The notes under the pieces were generated by a model that worked only from the letters and a program-made list of their open reading frames with translations, did no database searches and was not told the DNA's origin. Below are positions 1 to 9,069 of a stretch of 37,293 nucleotides of DNA, piece by piece; within the stretch, counting starts at the first letter, position 1, and every line of letters starts with the position of its first letter. Where the stretch lies: assembly GCA_947173485.1 (NCBI GenBank), contig CAMWFH010000026.1:1-37293 (forward strand), given 5' to 3'. Source of the stretch: an uncultured Clostridia bacterium (GTDB taxonomy: Bacteria > Bacillota > Clostridia > Oscillospirales > Oscillospiraceae). The position numbers and the translations under genes are program-made.

Positions 1-23
1 TTCCTATTTTATCATACTTTCGT

Positions 24-53
24 GAAAAAGTCTGCCCTAAGGCAGACTTTTTC
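24..53. terminator. Bidirectional intrinsic terminator
   Basis: A perfect 13-bp inverted repeat (24-36 with 41-53) has a CTAA loop. The arms start with five A and end with five T, so it can terminate on either strand. No gene ending here is visible, so it probably closes a gene left of the window. Confidence 0.75.
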
Positions 54-238
54 GACAGACTGGCGCCGGTATATACCGGCCCATTGTTTGCTGCTACTAC
101 CGCACCTCGTCCTATACTATCAACTATTTTGCTCTATTCCAGCCTCGATCAGGGCAACAAGCTTACTGGACGCACATTCAGAGCATTGGCATTTTTCCAA
201 AGAGTTTCAAATAGCGGCAACGCTCGTTTATTTTTATA

Positions 239-267
239 TTGCGCAAGGCTACTTGCTGTGCTATAAT
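239..267 (+). promoter_or_regulatory. Candidate sigma-A promoter of the surface protein gene
   Basis: TTGCGC (239-244) and a perfect TATAAT (262-267) are separated by 17 bp. Transcription would start near 274, giving an 85-90 nt leader before the ATG at 363. The -35 box matches consensus only in its first half. The rest of 54-362 shows no convincing gene. Confidence 0.5.
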
Positions 268-362
268 AAAGATGTTTTTAAGATAGTCGTTTCTAATAGA
301 TTTTCTGCGCAGACACGGGAAAATGGTCCGTACACATTTGGAATCAGGGAGGGTATCACAAT

Positions 363-3300
363 ATGAAAAAGCAAATCTTGTCCGTTATTTTAACGTTGAG
401 CATGGTGCTGTCTCTTCTGCCAACACAGGCCTTGGTTGCTGAGGGGAGCGAAGGAGCCTCTGTTGCCAGTGTAGTACAGGACGGATTCTTGGGCAACGCG
501 CTCCTGTGGTCGCTGGACGACGCGGGGACGCTCACCATTTCTGTAAACCCGGAGGCAACGTCGTATACAGACTATGATATGCCGGATTATTCTTTTGCAA
601 ACCAGCCCTGGGATAATTATGCTGCCGACATAAGATCGGTTGTCATTGGAGACAGGGTGACGAGAATAGGTAATAATGCTTTTTACGGGTGCACCAATTT
701 AAAGGCTGTTACGTTTGAGGACGTAACTGTAACAGAAATTGGAAGCTCCGCTTTTAGATCCTGCACGAGCCTGACGGACATCACCATCCCGGAAGGCGTG
801 ACTGTCATTGGGTGGGAGGCCTTTGGGAGCTGCAGCAGCCTGACCTCCATTACACTTCCAAGTACATTAAAAACGATCGAGGACCAGGTGTTTAACTACT
901 CCGGTCTCCAGACAGTGACCTTGCCGGAAAACCTGCAAAAGATTGGGACGGAGGCGTTCTCAAATACAAAACTGTCGTCGCTCACGATCCCGGCCAGTGT
1001 GACCGACATCGGCGAGGGTGCCTTTGAGGAATGCAGGCAGTTGACAGACATCACGGTCGGCGGTGGGTCAAACTACCGGTTTGAGGCCCCCGCCCTCTTC
1101 CGACTTGAGGAAGGAAACCCGGTCACCCTTCTGGTGTGCCTCCCGGCGGTATGCCCAAATTCCTATGAAGTCCCCGCCACCGTGACAAGAATCGGCAACG
1201 GGGCGTTTAGCCGCTGCACAAAATTGGGGTCCCTGACCTTGCCCGATGGTCTTCTGGAGATCGGCGACAGTGCGTTTACCAATTGTAATAGGTTACAGGC
1301 ACTCACGATCCCGGAGCAGGTAACATCTATCGGGGCGAACGCTTTCTTGTTTGTTGACTGCGACATCGTCATTCCCGGCTCAGTCAAAACGCTTGGGCAA
1401 TCCGCTCTGGGCGGTGTGGACTGTTCCAGCATAACGCTGAAAGAGGGCGTTGAGAAAATTTGCAACGGCGCGATCGCTCCTTTTGCTAACCATTCTGACG
1501 GTTCCGGCAGCAACCTGAAAACGTTGTCGCTGCCCCTCTCGCTGAGAGAGCTCGACTATGCTTCCATGTTTTCCGGTGCGTTCAGCCAGGACCCCGATGC
1601 CGCAGAGATCAAGTACGCGGGAACAGCGGCGCAGTGGCGGAACAATGTGACGGTACAGCCCGGTAATGCCGCGTATTTTGAAGTCCCGTTTGAATGCAGC
1701 GGTCAAGTAGCCCACAAGATCTTCTATGATCTCAATGGCGCAGCTGGGCGGTATAACGATGCTCCGCCGAATGGAAAGCCGGCCACCCTCTTTGACAGTT
1801 TGGATACCGAGGTCACACTCACCGCGCCCACGGCGGGCAAAGACCAGCTTCCCACAACAGGTACTTCGGGAACTTATTTTGAGTACGCCACGGCTCCTGC
1901 AGGCGGCGCATTCCAGGGCTGGCTGATCAACGGGAGACTTTATCGGAATGGAGACAAATTTTCCGTTGCCGGCCTTGCCGAGGACGTCACGGCCACCGCG
2001 ATCTGGTTTGAAAAAGACATTCCCCTTACTGTCACCCTGGAGTATCAGGACGGTACCACCCCCTCCGGCAGTATCTCCTGTCAGAAGGACAGCGCTTACG
2101 GCGAGGATCTGCCGGAACCCACCCGGACCGGCTGCCGTTTCGATGGCTGGTACACGGCGGCGGAGGGCGGCACAAAGGTCACCAGTGAAACCATCGTAAG
2201 CGAGGGCCGGGATCATACCCTGTACGCCCACTGGGTCCGGCAATATACAGTCAGCTTTGACACCAACGGCGGCGGCGCGGCCCCGGCCGACATCACGGTA
2301 GAGACCGGCGCAGCCTATAACGCCCTGGGCGGCTGGCCAAACGCTCCGGTCCGGGAGGATCATACCTTCGACGGCTGGTATACTGCGGCGGAAGGCGGAA
2401 CAAAGGTCACCAGTACGGACACCGTAACGCAGGAGCAGGACCATACCCTGTATGCCCATTGGACAGAGGAAGCGGCCCGAGAATTTACTGTCATCTTCGA
2501 TGCCAATGGCGGTACGGTGACTACAGCCAGCAAACAGGTCACGCAGAACCAGCTTTATGGCGAACTGCCTGCGCCCACCCGGACCGGCTTCCGTTTTGAC
2601 GGTTGGTACACCGCGGCGGAGGGCGGCAGTGAGATCACAGCTGGTTCGTCCGTGGAGACCACGGCGGACCACACCCTGTATGCCCATTGGACCCAACTGT
2701 ACACGGTCACTTTCGACGCCAACGGCGGCGTGGTGTCCACGACCAGCAAACAGGCCGCACAGGAACAGCCCTATGGAGAGCTGCCCGTGCCTACCCGGGA
2801 CGGGTACCAGTTTGACGGCTGGTACACCGCGGCGCAAAGCGGAACGAAAATAGAGAGCACCACGACCGTGGAGCTGGCGGAGGACCACACTCTGTATGCC
2901 CACTGGACAAAAAAAGTGGTGGAAGGAGGCGTTACCGTCACCTTTGACGCCAACGGCGGCGCGGTCACCACGGCCAGCAAACAGGTCACACAGGACCAGC
3001 CCTATGGAGAGCTGCCTGTGCCCACCCGGGACGGGTACCAGTTTGGAGGCTGGTACACAGCGAAGGAGGGCGGCGTCCGGATCGAGGCCGCGTCCCGTGT
3101 GGAGGCGGATGCCGGTTTGACCCTGTACGCCCGCTGGCTGGTGGACTATATCCCCCTGCTGTCTTTTGGCTTTTCCAATTCCAGCGGCGACTTTGGATAT
3201 AGGCCCGGATACCGCATCCCTTACGCCCGGTTCCAGATGGTCTATGGCGAAACTGCCCAGGCAAAGATCTACTATGAAAACGCGAAGCCGTGGGCAGGCA

Positions 3301-5684
3301 GCTGCGGCGGCATGGCCGCGCTCTCGGGGATATTCTACCGGTCGGACACGGACCTGGATTTCAGGGACTTCCGCAGCGGACCCAGCATTACCACACAGCC
3401 AACGGAACTCTCTGCACTCCGGCCCGATTGGCGTACCAATCGATTCAGTACCCACCAGTGGGACCTCTCTGTGCGGGCTTTGACCGAGGGGATGTGGATG
3501 GCCGGGTATTCCTGCCTCTCCGCAAGGGGGATGTATAATAGCTTGACTGATCTGTGGGACGCGGTGGATCATTTCTATCAGACAGGAGAATATCCTGTCT
3601 ATATCGGGGTGTACCCCGCCCCCGGAGAGGGCCCCGGCCACGCCTTGGTGGGCTACCGGGTGGAGGAGGTCAGCGACACGGAGGGGCGGGTCTATGTATA
3701 CGACTGCAATGCTCCGCTGTCCCGGAACGAATACATCACGCTGACCAAGGATTCGCCAAACGGCCCGTACACCCACTTTTCTTATTGGAGATTCGATCAT
3801 TCGCTCTCCTACAGCATCAACAACGGACCGATCCCCTCCTGGCTGGACCGGGTAGATATCGACAAAGGCAACAACATGATCGACCCGACGATGGAGCTGC
3901 TGCTGGTCAATTCCAGCCAAGGGACGGTCCTGGACAGCCAGGGAGCCGTGGTGGCGGAGCTGTCTGACGGGCGGTTCGAGGCGAAAACGGAGGGTGTCTA
4001 CCCGGTTCTTGCCGCAGCGGAGCCGGGGGACGGTACGCCCTCACTGCTGGAGAACGATATCAACGCGATCTGGGTGCCGGTGGGGCAGTATTCCGTACTC
4101 AATACGGACGAAAGCGTCAGCGAGTTCAAAGCCACCATGGTCCATGTGGATAGCGCGGCCACCATCACCACAAGCGGCGATGCCGTCTCCTTTATCGTGA
4201 ATGACGGCGGCAGCGGCGAACCGGCTGTCAACTATGTCCGGCTGGGGGACCCCAACGCTGCCTACACGATCTGTCTGGAGAGTTCCGCCGATCCGGACAA
4301 CTACAGGGAACTGCGCATCACCGGGAGAAGTATGGACAAGGCGGTCTCCTTCGCACAAGCAGACGATCAGCTGTATGTGAACGGGACACCGGCGGATCGG
4401 GCAACATATGAGACGCGTATCAACGGAGATGTGTATCCCGACGACATCGATTTGGAAAAAGAGACCTACGAGGAGTATGAGCAACGTGAAAAGGAGCCGG
4501 AGGTCCCTTGGCAGAATGTCACTGCGGACACGCTTCAGATAAAAACGGAACTGCCCGAAGTTATAGCGAATACCGCGATCAGGATCCAGTTTGAGCCCAA
4601 CGGCGGTGCCGGCACGATGGAGCCAGAAAGCGCAGTGACCGGGATGCCCTTTGCGATGCCCGCATGTACCTTCACTGCACCAGTGGGTAAGACTTTTGAC
4701 AGATGGTCGATCGGAAACGCAGATAGCGGGGATACAGCGGAGACCGGCGAATTCCATACATTTACCGGTGACGTTACGATATACGCCCTCTGGAAAGACA
4801 GCGGCAGTGGCGGCGGCGATCACGGTGGCAGCAGCGGAAACGGCGGCGGTACCTCACCTACCTACAAGCCTCAGGTGATCCAGTCCGGCGGGGGCGGCGG
4901 TGCACCGTCCATCTCCCCGTCCGATCCGAAGCAGGGCGACACCGTGACCATCACCCCCAAGCCGGATGAGGGCTATGAGGTAGACAAAATTACCGTCCTT
5001 GACCGCGACGGCAAGCCTGTGGAGGTTACGAAAAAGCCAGACGGAACCTATACCTTTCAGCAGGCCAACGGCAAAATGACGATCGAAGTGACCTACCAGC
5101 CCATTGATCAGCCCTGGAACGACCCCTTTTCCGATGTCTCCGGGGGCGATTGGTACTATGAGACGGTACGGTTTGTCCAGGAGCGGAGGCTGATGAATGG
5201 TTACGGTGATAGCCGGTTTGGGCCAAACGATGATCTCTCCCGCGCTCAGTTCGCTCAGATCCTCTTTAATAAGGAGGGCAGGCCGGTCGTGAACTACCAG
5301 ATGGACTTCTCCGATGTGACGGGTGAGGCGTGGTACACCGAGGCTGTTCGCTGGGCTGCCAGCCAGGGCATTGTGCGCGGTTATGGCAACGGCACGTTCG
5401 GCCCCAACGACCCAATCACCCGTGAGCAGTTGGCGGTCATGCTCTGGCGATACTCCGGCAGCCCAGCCGCCAGCGGAGAGCTGAACTTCGATGATGTTGA
5501 CGAGATCAGCGGCCATGCGCTGGAGGCATTGCGCTGGGCCGTGGAGAACGGCATCTTGAACGGCTACGGCGATGGACGGCTCGGCCCCCAGGGGCGGGCC
5601 ACCCGCGCACAGGCGGCGCGGATGCTGAAGAACTTTATAGAGGACCAAGAAAGTAAACAGCAAAAATCTTTGCGTCAAATGTAA
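363..5684 (+). CDS. Giant SLH-anchored surface protein: BspA LRRs, InlB B-repeats, cysteine peptidase
   Basis: A 1773-residue exported wall protein. Residues 1-27 form a signal peptide (MKK, hydrophobic core, TQALVAEG). Residues about 90-370 are BspA-type leucine-rich repeats with recurring 'IGxxAFxxCxxL' units. Residues about 555-925 hold five InlB B-type repeats (FDGWYTAAEGG ... TLYAHW). Residues about 945-1150 look like a papain/C39-like peptidase: C981 in GSCGGM, H1093 in GHALVGY, and D1114/N1116 in YDCN would form the catalytic set. A degenerate InlB-like unit (about 1410-1475) and a Gly/Ser-rich linker follow. Three SLH domains occupy about 1585-1760 and should bind pyruvylated wall polymers. 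The SD AGGGAGGG decides the ATG. It is probably monocistronic, followed by a strong hairpin. Domain calls are by motif; the peptidase call rests on the spacing of the Cys, His and Asn residues. The substrate is unknown: adhesion, processing of other surface proteins and host-protein cleavage are all possible. Confidence 0.88.
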   Translation: MKKQILSVILTLSMVLSLLPTQALVAEGSEGASVASVVQDGFLGNALLWSLDDAGTLTISVNPEATSYTDYDMPDYSFANQPWDNYAADIRSVVIGDRVTRIGNNAFYGCTNLKAVTFEDVTVTEIGSSAFRSCTSLTDITIPEGVTVIGWEAFGSCSSLTSITLPSTLKTIEDQVFNYSGLQTVTLPENLQKIGTEAFSNTKLSSLTIPASVTDIGEGAFEECRQLTDITVGGGSNYRFEAPALFRLEEGNPVTLLVCLPAVCPNSYEVPATVTRIGNGAFSRCTKLGSLTLPDGLLEIGDSAFTNCNRLQALTIPEQVTSIGANAFLFVDCDIVIPGSVKTLGQSALGGVDCSSITLKEGVEKICNGAIAPFANHSDGSGSNLKTLSLPLSLRELDYASMFSGAFSQDPDAAEIKYAGTAAQWRNNVTVQPGNAAYFEVPFECSGQVAHKIFYDLNGAAGRYNDAPPNGKPATLFDSLDTEVTLTAPTAGKDQLPTTGTSGTYFEYATAPAGGAFQGWLINGRLYRNGDKFSVAGLAEDVTATAIWFEKDIPLTVTLEYQDGTTPSGSISCQKDSAYGEDLPEPTRTGCRFDGWYTAAEGGTKVTSETIVSEGRDHTLYAHWVRQYTVSFDTNGGGAAPADITVETGAAYNALGGWPNAPVREDHTFDGWYTAAEGGTKVTSTDTVTQEQDHTLYAHWTEEAAREFTVIFDANGGTVTTASKQVTQNQLYGELPAPTRTGFRFDGWYTAAEGGSEITAGSSVETTADHTLYAHWTQLYTVTFDANGGVVSTTSKQAAQEQPYGELPVPTRDGYQFDGWYTAAQSGTKIESTTTVELAEDHTLYAHWTKKVVEGGVTVTFDANGGAVTTASKQVTQDQPYGELPVPTRDGYQFGGWYTAKEGGVRIEAASRVEADAGLTLYARWLVDYIPLLSFGFSNSSGDFGYRPGYRIPYARFQMVYGETAQAKIYYENAKPWAGSCGGMAALSGIFYRSDTDLDFRDFRSGPSITTQPTELSALRPDWRTNRFSTHQWDLSVRALTEGMWMAGYSCLSARGMYNSLTDLWDAVDHFYQTGEYPVYIGVYPAPGEGPGHALVGYRVEEVSDTEGRVYVYDCNAPLSRNEYITLTKDSPNGPYTHFSYWRFDHSLSYSINNGPIPSWLDRVDIDKGNNMIDPTMELLLVNSSQGTVLDSQGAVVAELSDGRFEAKTEGVYPVLAAAEPGDGTPSLLENDINAIWVPVGQYSVLNTDESVSEFKATMVHVDSAATITTSGDAVSFIVNDGGSGEPAVNYVRLGDPNAAYTICLESSADPDNYRELRITGRSMDKAVSFAQADDQLYVNGTPADRATYETRINGDVYPDDIDLEKETYEEYEQREKEPEVPWQNVTADTLQIKTELPEVIANTAIRIQFEPNGGAGTMEPESAVTGMPFAMPACTFTAPVGKTFDRWSIGNADSGDTAETGEFHTFTGDVTIYALWKDSGSGGGDHGGSSGNGGGTSPTYKPQVIQSGGGGGAPSISPSDPKQGDTVTITPKPDEGYEVDKITVLDRDGKPVEVTKKPDGTYTFQQANGKMTIEVTYQPIDQPWNDPFSDVSGGDWYYETVRFVQERRLMNGYGDSRFGPNDDLSRAQFAQILFNKEGRPVVNYQMDFSDVTGEAWYTEAVRWAASQGIVRGYGNGTFGPNDPITREQLAVMLWRYSGSPAASGELNFDDVDEISGHALEALRWAVENGILNGYGDGRLGPQGRATRAQAARMLKNFIEDQESKQQKSLRQM

Positions 5685-5705
5685 CACAACAGAACGTATG
5701 AAGCA

Positions 5706-5739
5706 CAGGCCATTTGTCGTAACATAGACAAATGGCCTG
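5706..5739. terminator. Hairpin terminator after the surface protein gene
   Basis: A perfect 13-bp stem (5706-5718 with 5727-5739) with an 8-nt loop lies 22 bp after the stop codon. It is followed by a short T-containing stretch rather than a full U-tract. It probably ends the transcript of the surface protein gene. Confidence 0.6.
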
Positions 5740-5763
5740 CGCTTTGAAATTTACCCTTGACAA

Positions 5764-6024
5764 AAGCTCTCTGAGGACAACATTTCCGGCAAGCTGTCCC
5801 GTGACTATGAACAGGAGGGACATGACCCAGCTTGGCGCCACCATCCTGCGTGAGTTCGTGGAACAGATCAGGGTGTCCGACAGACCAGCGAACAGCAGAA
5901 GCGGGTGAAAATCCGGGAAATTGAGATCGTCTATAACTTCATTGGTGCATCTGATTTTGAGGAAGCGCGGGAGCGATCCCAAACTACCCAAGACAAAAAT
6001 AATGCGAAAGTCGACGCAGCTTGA
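5764..6024 (+). pseudogene. C-terminal remnant of a large serine recombinase (TnpX type)
   Basis: Three short frames read in order as the end of a Tn4451/TnpX-type large serine recombinase. LSEDNISGKLSRDYEQ comes first (from 5767), then a frame containing TILREFVEQIRVSD, then after another shift KIREIEIVYNFIG and FEEAREREx-like residues ending at a TGA (6022-6024). The REFVEQI and EIxxxYNFIG motifs are typical of the DUF4368-like tail of these recombinases. The catalytic domain is gone, an internal deletion joins distant parts, and at least two frameshifts are present, so it is non-functional. It marks the edge of an old mobile element. Confidence 0.7.
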
Positions 6025-6039
6025 CGCTATGCCGACCCT

Positions 6040-7159
6040 CGCTTAAAATGTTTTCTTACGTCACCGCCCCACATCGGCGGGGACATTCGCATCGTCATGG
6101 AACATACGGGGATGTACTGGCGTCCCATCGCCTTGGCGCTGAAGGAGGCTGGTTTCTTCGTCAACGTGGTCAACGCCATGCTCATCCACGATTTCAGCGA
6201 CAACTCCCTGCGCAAGGTCAAAACAGACAAGGCGGCCTCCATGAAGATCGCCAACTATGCCCTGTCCTTCTGGGCGGAGCTGCGGGACTACTCGCCGGAG
6301 GACGAGACCCGGCAGATGCTGAAAATGCAGAACCGCCTGTATCTGCGCACCAAGAAATCCAGCGTGGTCCTCCGCAACGGCCTGATCTCCCTGCTGGACC
6401 AGACCTTCCCCAGTGTCAACACGCTTTTTGACATCCAACCCAAGCGGTCCAATGGGCATTTCAAGTGGGCAGATTTCGTAAAACGCTTCTGGCACAAGGA
6501 CTGTGTGGCGGGCATTTCCCTCGCCGCGTTCTCGGACGCTTACCGCAAATGGTACGCTAAATCCGGCTACCGCTTCTCCCAGCCTGATGCCAAAAAGCTC
6601 CACGCCGCCGCCAGAAACGCCGTGGCTACATTTCCCAAAAACGACAGCACCAAGCTGCTGATTGCTCAGGCCGTGGACAGCTTGAACGGCCGTTTATGAT
6701 GCGTTGCACATCCTGCGTGGAGGGATGCTCCGTCTGGCCTCCCTGCTGCCGGAATTCGATGTGGTCATGGAGATGCAGGGCGCTGGTGAGGTCACCGGGC
6801 CGCAGCTCATGGCGGAGATCGGCAATGTGTGGCGGTTCACCCACAAGGGCGCTCTGGTGGCCTTCGCAGGTATGGACGCACCGCCCTTCCAGTCCGGCAC
6901 TTTCGATTTCAAATCCCGCCGCATCTCAAAACGAGGCTCGCCCCATCTGCGAAAAACTCTGTTCATGGTCGCCAGCACGATCCTCCAGCACTCCGACCCA
7001 GCCAACCCCATATTTCAGTTCATGGATAAAAAACGGGCCGAGGGCAAGCATTTTTACGTCTACACTGCAGCCGGGGCCGCCAAGTTCCTGCGCATCTACT
7101 ATGCCAGGGTAAAGGCGCACCTGGCGGTGCTAGACGCTGAGGCAAATACCGCCGCTTAA
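6040..7159 (+). pseudogene. IS110-family transposase, 5'-truncated and frameshifted
   Basis: Two frames together cover most of an IS110 (DEDD/Ser) transposase. From about 6067 the frame reads GGDIRIVMEHTGMYW and later VKTDKAASMKIANY, the second and third acidic blocks of the RuvC-like domain. It stops at 6697-6699. A +1 shift near 6690 is needed to continue into 'YDALHILRGGMLRLASLLPEF' (split at the junction) and the C-terminal Tnp_20 domain, with AFAGMDAPPFQSG, the RISKRGSPHLRK serine block and a stop at 7159. The N-terminus with the first catalytic Asp is missing, and so is the left end that would encode a bridge RNA. The element is therefore dead. It abuts the serine-recombinase remnant. 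Confidence 0.85.
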
Positions 7160-7335
7160 CCGAAAACAACGATCACTTTCAGTCGGTTCGCAAAAATTCT
7201 CGTTGACCGGTTTGCTTTGCTATACCCTTTTTCGGCTGCCAAATTTCTTCAAGATTTTTTCATTTTAGGGCTTGACACCTATTTGCAGCTTTGCGAAGTG
7301 GCGACTATGCAGAATTCTTCGTGTAAATTATTTTA

Positions 7336-7394
7336 TACAGGTACCTATTGACAAACTGTACTGATTGTTATATAATAAATTTAAACAGGTACCA
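7336..7394 (+). promoter_or_regulatory. Consensus promoter flanked by two candidate MarR operators
   Basis: TTGACA (7348-7353) and TATAAT (7371-7376) with a 17-bp spacer form a perfect sigma-A promoter 40 bp upstream of the marR-type gene. The word ACAGGTACC occurs twice in direct orientation, at 7337-7345 just before the -35 box and at 7385-7393 just after the start site. The first copy contains the palindrome AGGTACCT. Their position bracketing the promoter suggests autorepression by the MarR protein (inference). Confidence 0.7.
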
Positions 7395-7416
7395 TTAGGA
7401 CATAAAGAGGGGCGCT

Positions 7417-8088
7417 ATGGTGGACGAACTCACTACCACAATTTACGAGAAGCTTTCTGTGCTGCAAGGACTCATGCGGCGGCAGGAGATGTCCAGTCAG
7501 GTGAGATTCGGCCCTTTCGCCGACACATCCCGCGGACAAGGGCGCATTCTTGCCATGCTGCGAATCCAGCCGGAGATCGCTACAAAAGACCTGGCCTATC
7601 TGCTGGGCATCCGGCAGCAGTCCCTTAACGAATTGCTAAACAAGCTGGAAAAGGGCGGCTATGTGGAACGCAGATCCTCCGAAACAGACCGCCGGGTCAT
7701 GGTGGTCCATCTGACGGAAAAGGGGAAAACCGTACAGCAGCCCATGTCGAATCATGAGGCGGTCCTCGGCTGCCTATCCCAGGAGGAGCTGCGGCAATTC
7801 GGAAGTTATTTAGACCGCATTATTGCGGCTTTCCGAGCGCAGGAGGGCGGAGATGAAACTGCCATGAAGGACTGGATGGAAAAAGCGAGAGCGCGTATGG
7901 GCGAAGAGCAGTTTGAGCGGCTGATGTCCATGCGGGAGCGTGCTTTCGGCTCCTTTGGCTGGGGAGGCCAGCTGGCGGATATACCGGGAGCGGAGCGCTT
8001 CTCGCCGGATTATGACGGTCCGGTTCCAGACAGGGGTGAATTTGGCAGACCCGGCGGCCCCAAAAATAGAATAGACAAGGCACCATGA
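7417..8088 (+). CDS. MarR-family transcriptional regulator with C-terminal extension
   Basis: A 223-residue protein. Residues about 35-110 form a MarR winged helix: the helix-turn-helix around 'IATKDLAYLLGIRQQSLNELL' (read in two parts), then the wing with SSETDRRVMVVHLTEKG, whose DRR pair is the family's DNA-contact signature. The remaining ~75 residues are an acidic and charged tail beyond the usual 140-150 residue MarR length. The ATG is preceded by AGAGGGGCG. The gene heads a five-gene cassette encoding two ABC exporters and is transcribed from a consensus promoter with repeated operator-like words. It probably represses its own operon and is released by the exported compound (inference). 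It lies between mobile-element remnants, consistent with acquired resistance. Confidence 0.87.
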   Translation: MVDELTTTIYEKLSVLQGLMRRQEMSSQVRFGPFADTSRGQGRILAMLRIQPEIATKDLAYLLGIRQQSLNELLNKLEKGGYVERRSSETDRRVMVVHLTEKGKTVQQPMSNHEAVLGCLSQEELRQFGSYLDRIIAAFRAQEGGDETAMKDWMEKARARMGEEQFERLMSMRERAFGSFGWGGQLADIPGAERFSPDYDGPVPDRGEFGRPGGPKNRIDKAP

Positions 8089-8101
8089 TTATTATGGAGA
8101 T

Positions 8102-8140
8102 AAGTCCTATGCGAGCAATTCGCATAGGACTTCATTTTTT
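8102..8140 (+). terminator. Intrinsic terminator or attenuator between marR and the ABC genes
   Basis: A perfect 13-bp stem (8102-8114 with 8120-8132), loop GCAAT, is followed by CATTTTTT. The SD AGGAGG of the next gene starts at 8141, directly after the T-tract. It should reduce or condition read-through from the MarR gene into the transporter genes. No separate promoter for the transporter is visible downstream. Confidence 0.8.
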
Positions 8141-8154
8141 AGGAGGTAATCGTA

Positions 8155-9069
8155 ATGAACCCAATCATACAGGTAGAACATTTCTCGAAAAGGTACGGGG
8201 GTTTTACGGCGGTGGACGACATCTCCTTCACAGTGGACGAGGGCAGTATTTTCGCCTTCCTCGGTCCCAACGGCGCGGGTAAAAGCACGACCATCAACAC
8301 CCTGTGTACCATCCTGGACAAAACGGAGGGCACGCTGACCATCAACGGCCATGATGTTTCCAGGGAGCGCAGTCTGGTGCGGAAGGATATTGGAATCGTC
8401 TTTCAGGATTCCACTCTGGACGCCCAGATGACCGTGGAAGAAAACCTGAAATATCATTGTGCCTTCTACAAGGTGCCGAAGAACGAGGTGCGGGAGCGCA
8501 TCGGCTTTGCCCTTGACCTGGTGGAGCTGACACAGTGGAGGCGGGCGGCGGTGGGCAGTCTGTCCGGCGGCATGAAACGGCGGGCGGAGATTGCCAGAGG
8601 GCTGGTCCATGACCCCAAGGTTTTGTTTCTGGACGAACCCACCACCGGCCTGGACCCGCAGACCAGGGCCAATGTGTGGGAGTATATCCAGCGGCTCCAG
8701 AAGCAGAAGAATATGACCATCTTCCTGACCACCCACTATATGGATGAGGCGGAGGTCTGTTCCAAGGTCGTTGTTATGGACCACGGAAAAATCGTTGCTC
8801 ACGACACGCCGGAGAACTTAAAGCATCAATATACCGGCACAGAGGTGGACGTTGTCTGTACCCGGACCGAACCGTTGGAATCTGCGTTGCAGGAGCAAAA
8901 TATTCCCTATCGGAAAGTCAAAAACAAGCTGATGTTCCACACGAAAAAAGCGCCCGCTGCGCTGGAAATTCTATCCGCGCACAAGGGCGAGATCATCGAC
9001 TTTGAAGTGAAAAACGGGACGCTGAACGAGGTGTTCCTGGCGATAACCGGAAAGGAGATTCGAGGATGA
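8155..9069 (+). CDS. ABC transporter ATPase, DrrA-like drug/lipid export type
   Basis: A 304-residue nucleotide-binding protein. Walker A is GPNGAGKST (residues about 38-46), the Q-loop lies in VFQDSTLDAQ, the signature is LSGGMKRR (about 137-144), Walker B is VLFLDEPTTGLD (about 157-168), and the H-loop is TTHYMDEAE. The C-terminal ~80 residues match the DrrA-type extension. The SD AGGAGG directly precedes the ATG. Its stop overlaps the permease start (ATGA), so the two form one exporter. The class exports antibiotics, bacteriocins or lipids; the substrate cannot be read here, but MarR control suggests a toxic compound. Confidence 0.92.
   Translation: MNPIIQVEHFSKRYGGFTAVDDISFTVDEGSIFAFLGPNGAGKSTTINTLCTILDKTEGTLTINGHDVSRERSLVRKDIGIVFQDSTLDAQMTVEENLKYHCAFYKVPKNEVRERIGFALDLVELTQWRRAAVGSLSGGMKRRAEIARGLVHDPKVLFLDEPTTGLDPQTRANVWEYIQRLQKQKNMTIFLTTHYMDEAEVCSKVVVMDHGKIVAHDTPENLKHQYTGTEVDVVCTRTEPLESALQEQNIPYRKVKNKLMFHTKKAPAALEILSAHKGEIIDFEVKNGTLNEVFLAITGKEIRG

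Noticed and set aside
22..366. A 114-codon frame before the surface protein gene
   Set aside because: It starts with a non-ATG codon inside a terminator hairpin, overlaps the promoter and the SD of the real gene, and resembles nothing known.
2040..3140. CRISPR-like array from the repeated units
   Set aside because: The repeats are about 200 bp, lie in frame inside a coding region and encode InlB B-type protein repeats; no short palindromic repeat/spacer structure exists anywhere in the window.
1380..3920. An 846-codon open frame antisense to the surface protein gene
   Set aside because: It follows the InlB repeat periodicity of the sense gene and shows no recognisable protein family; the plus frame has a signal peptide and clear domains.
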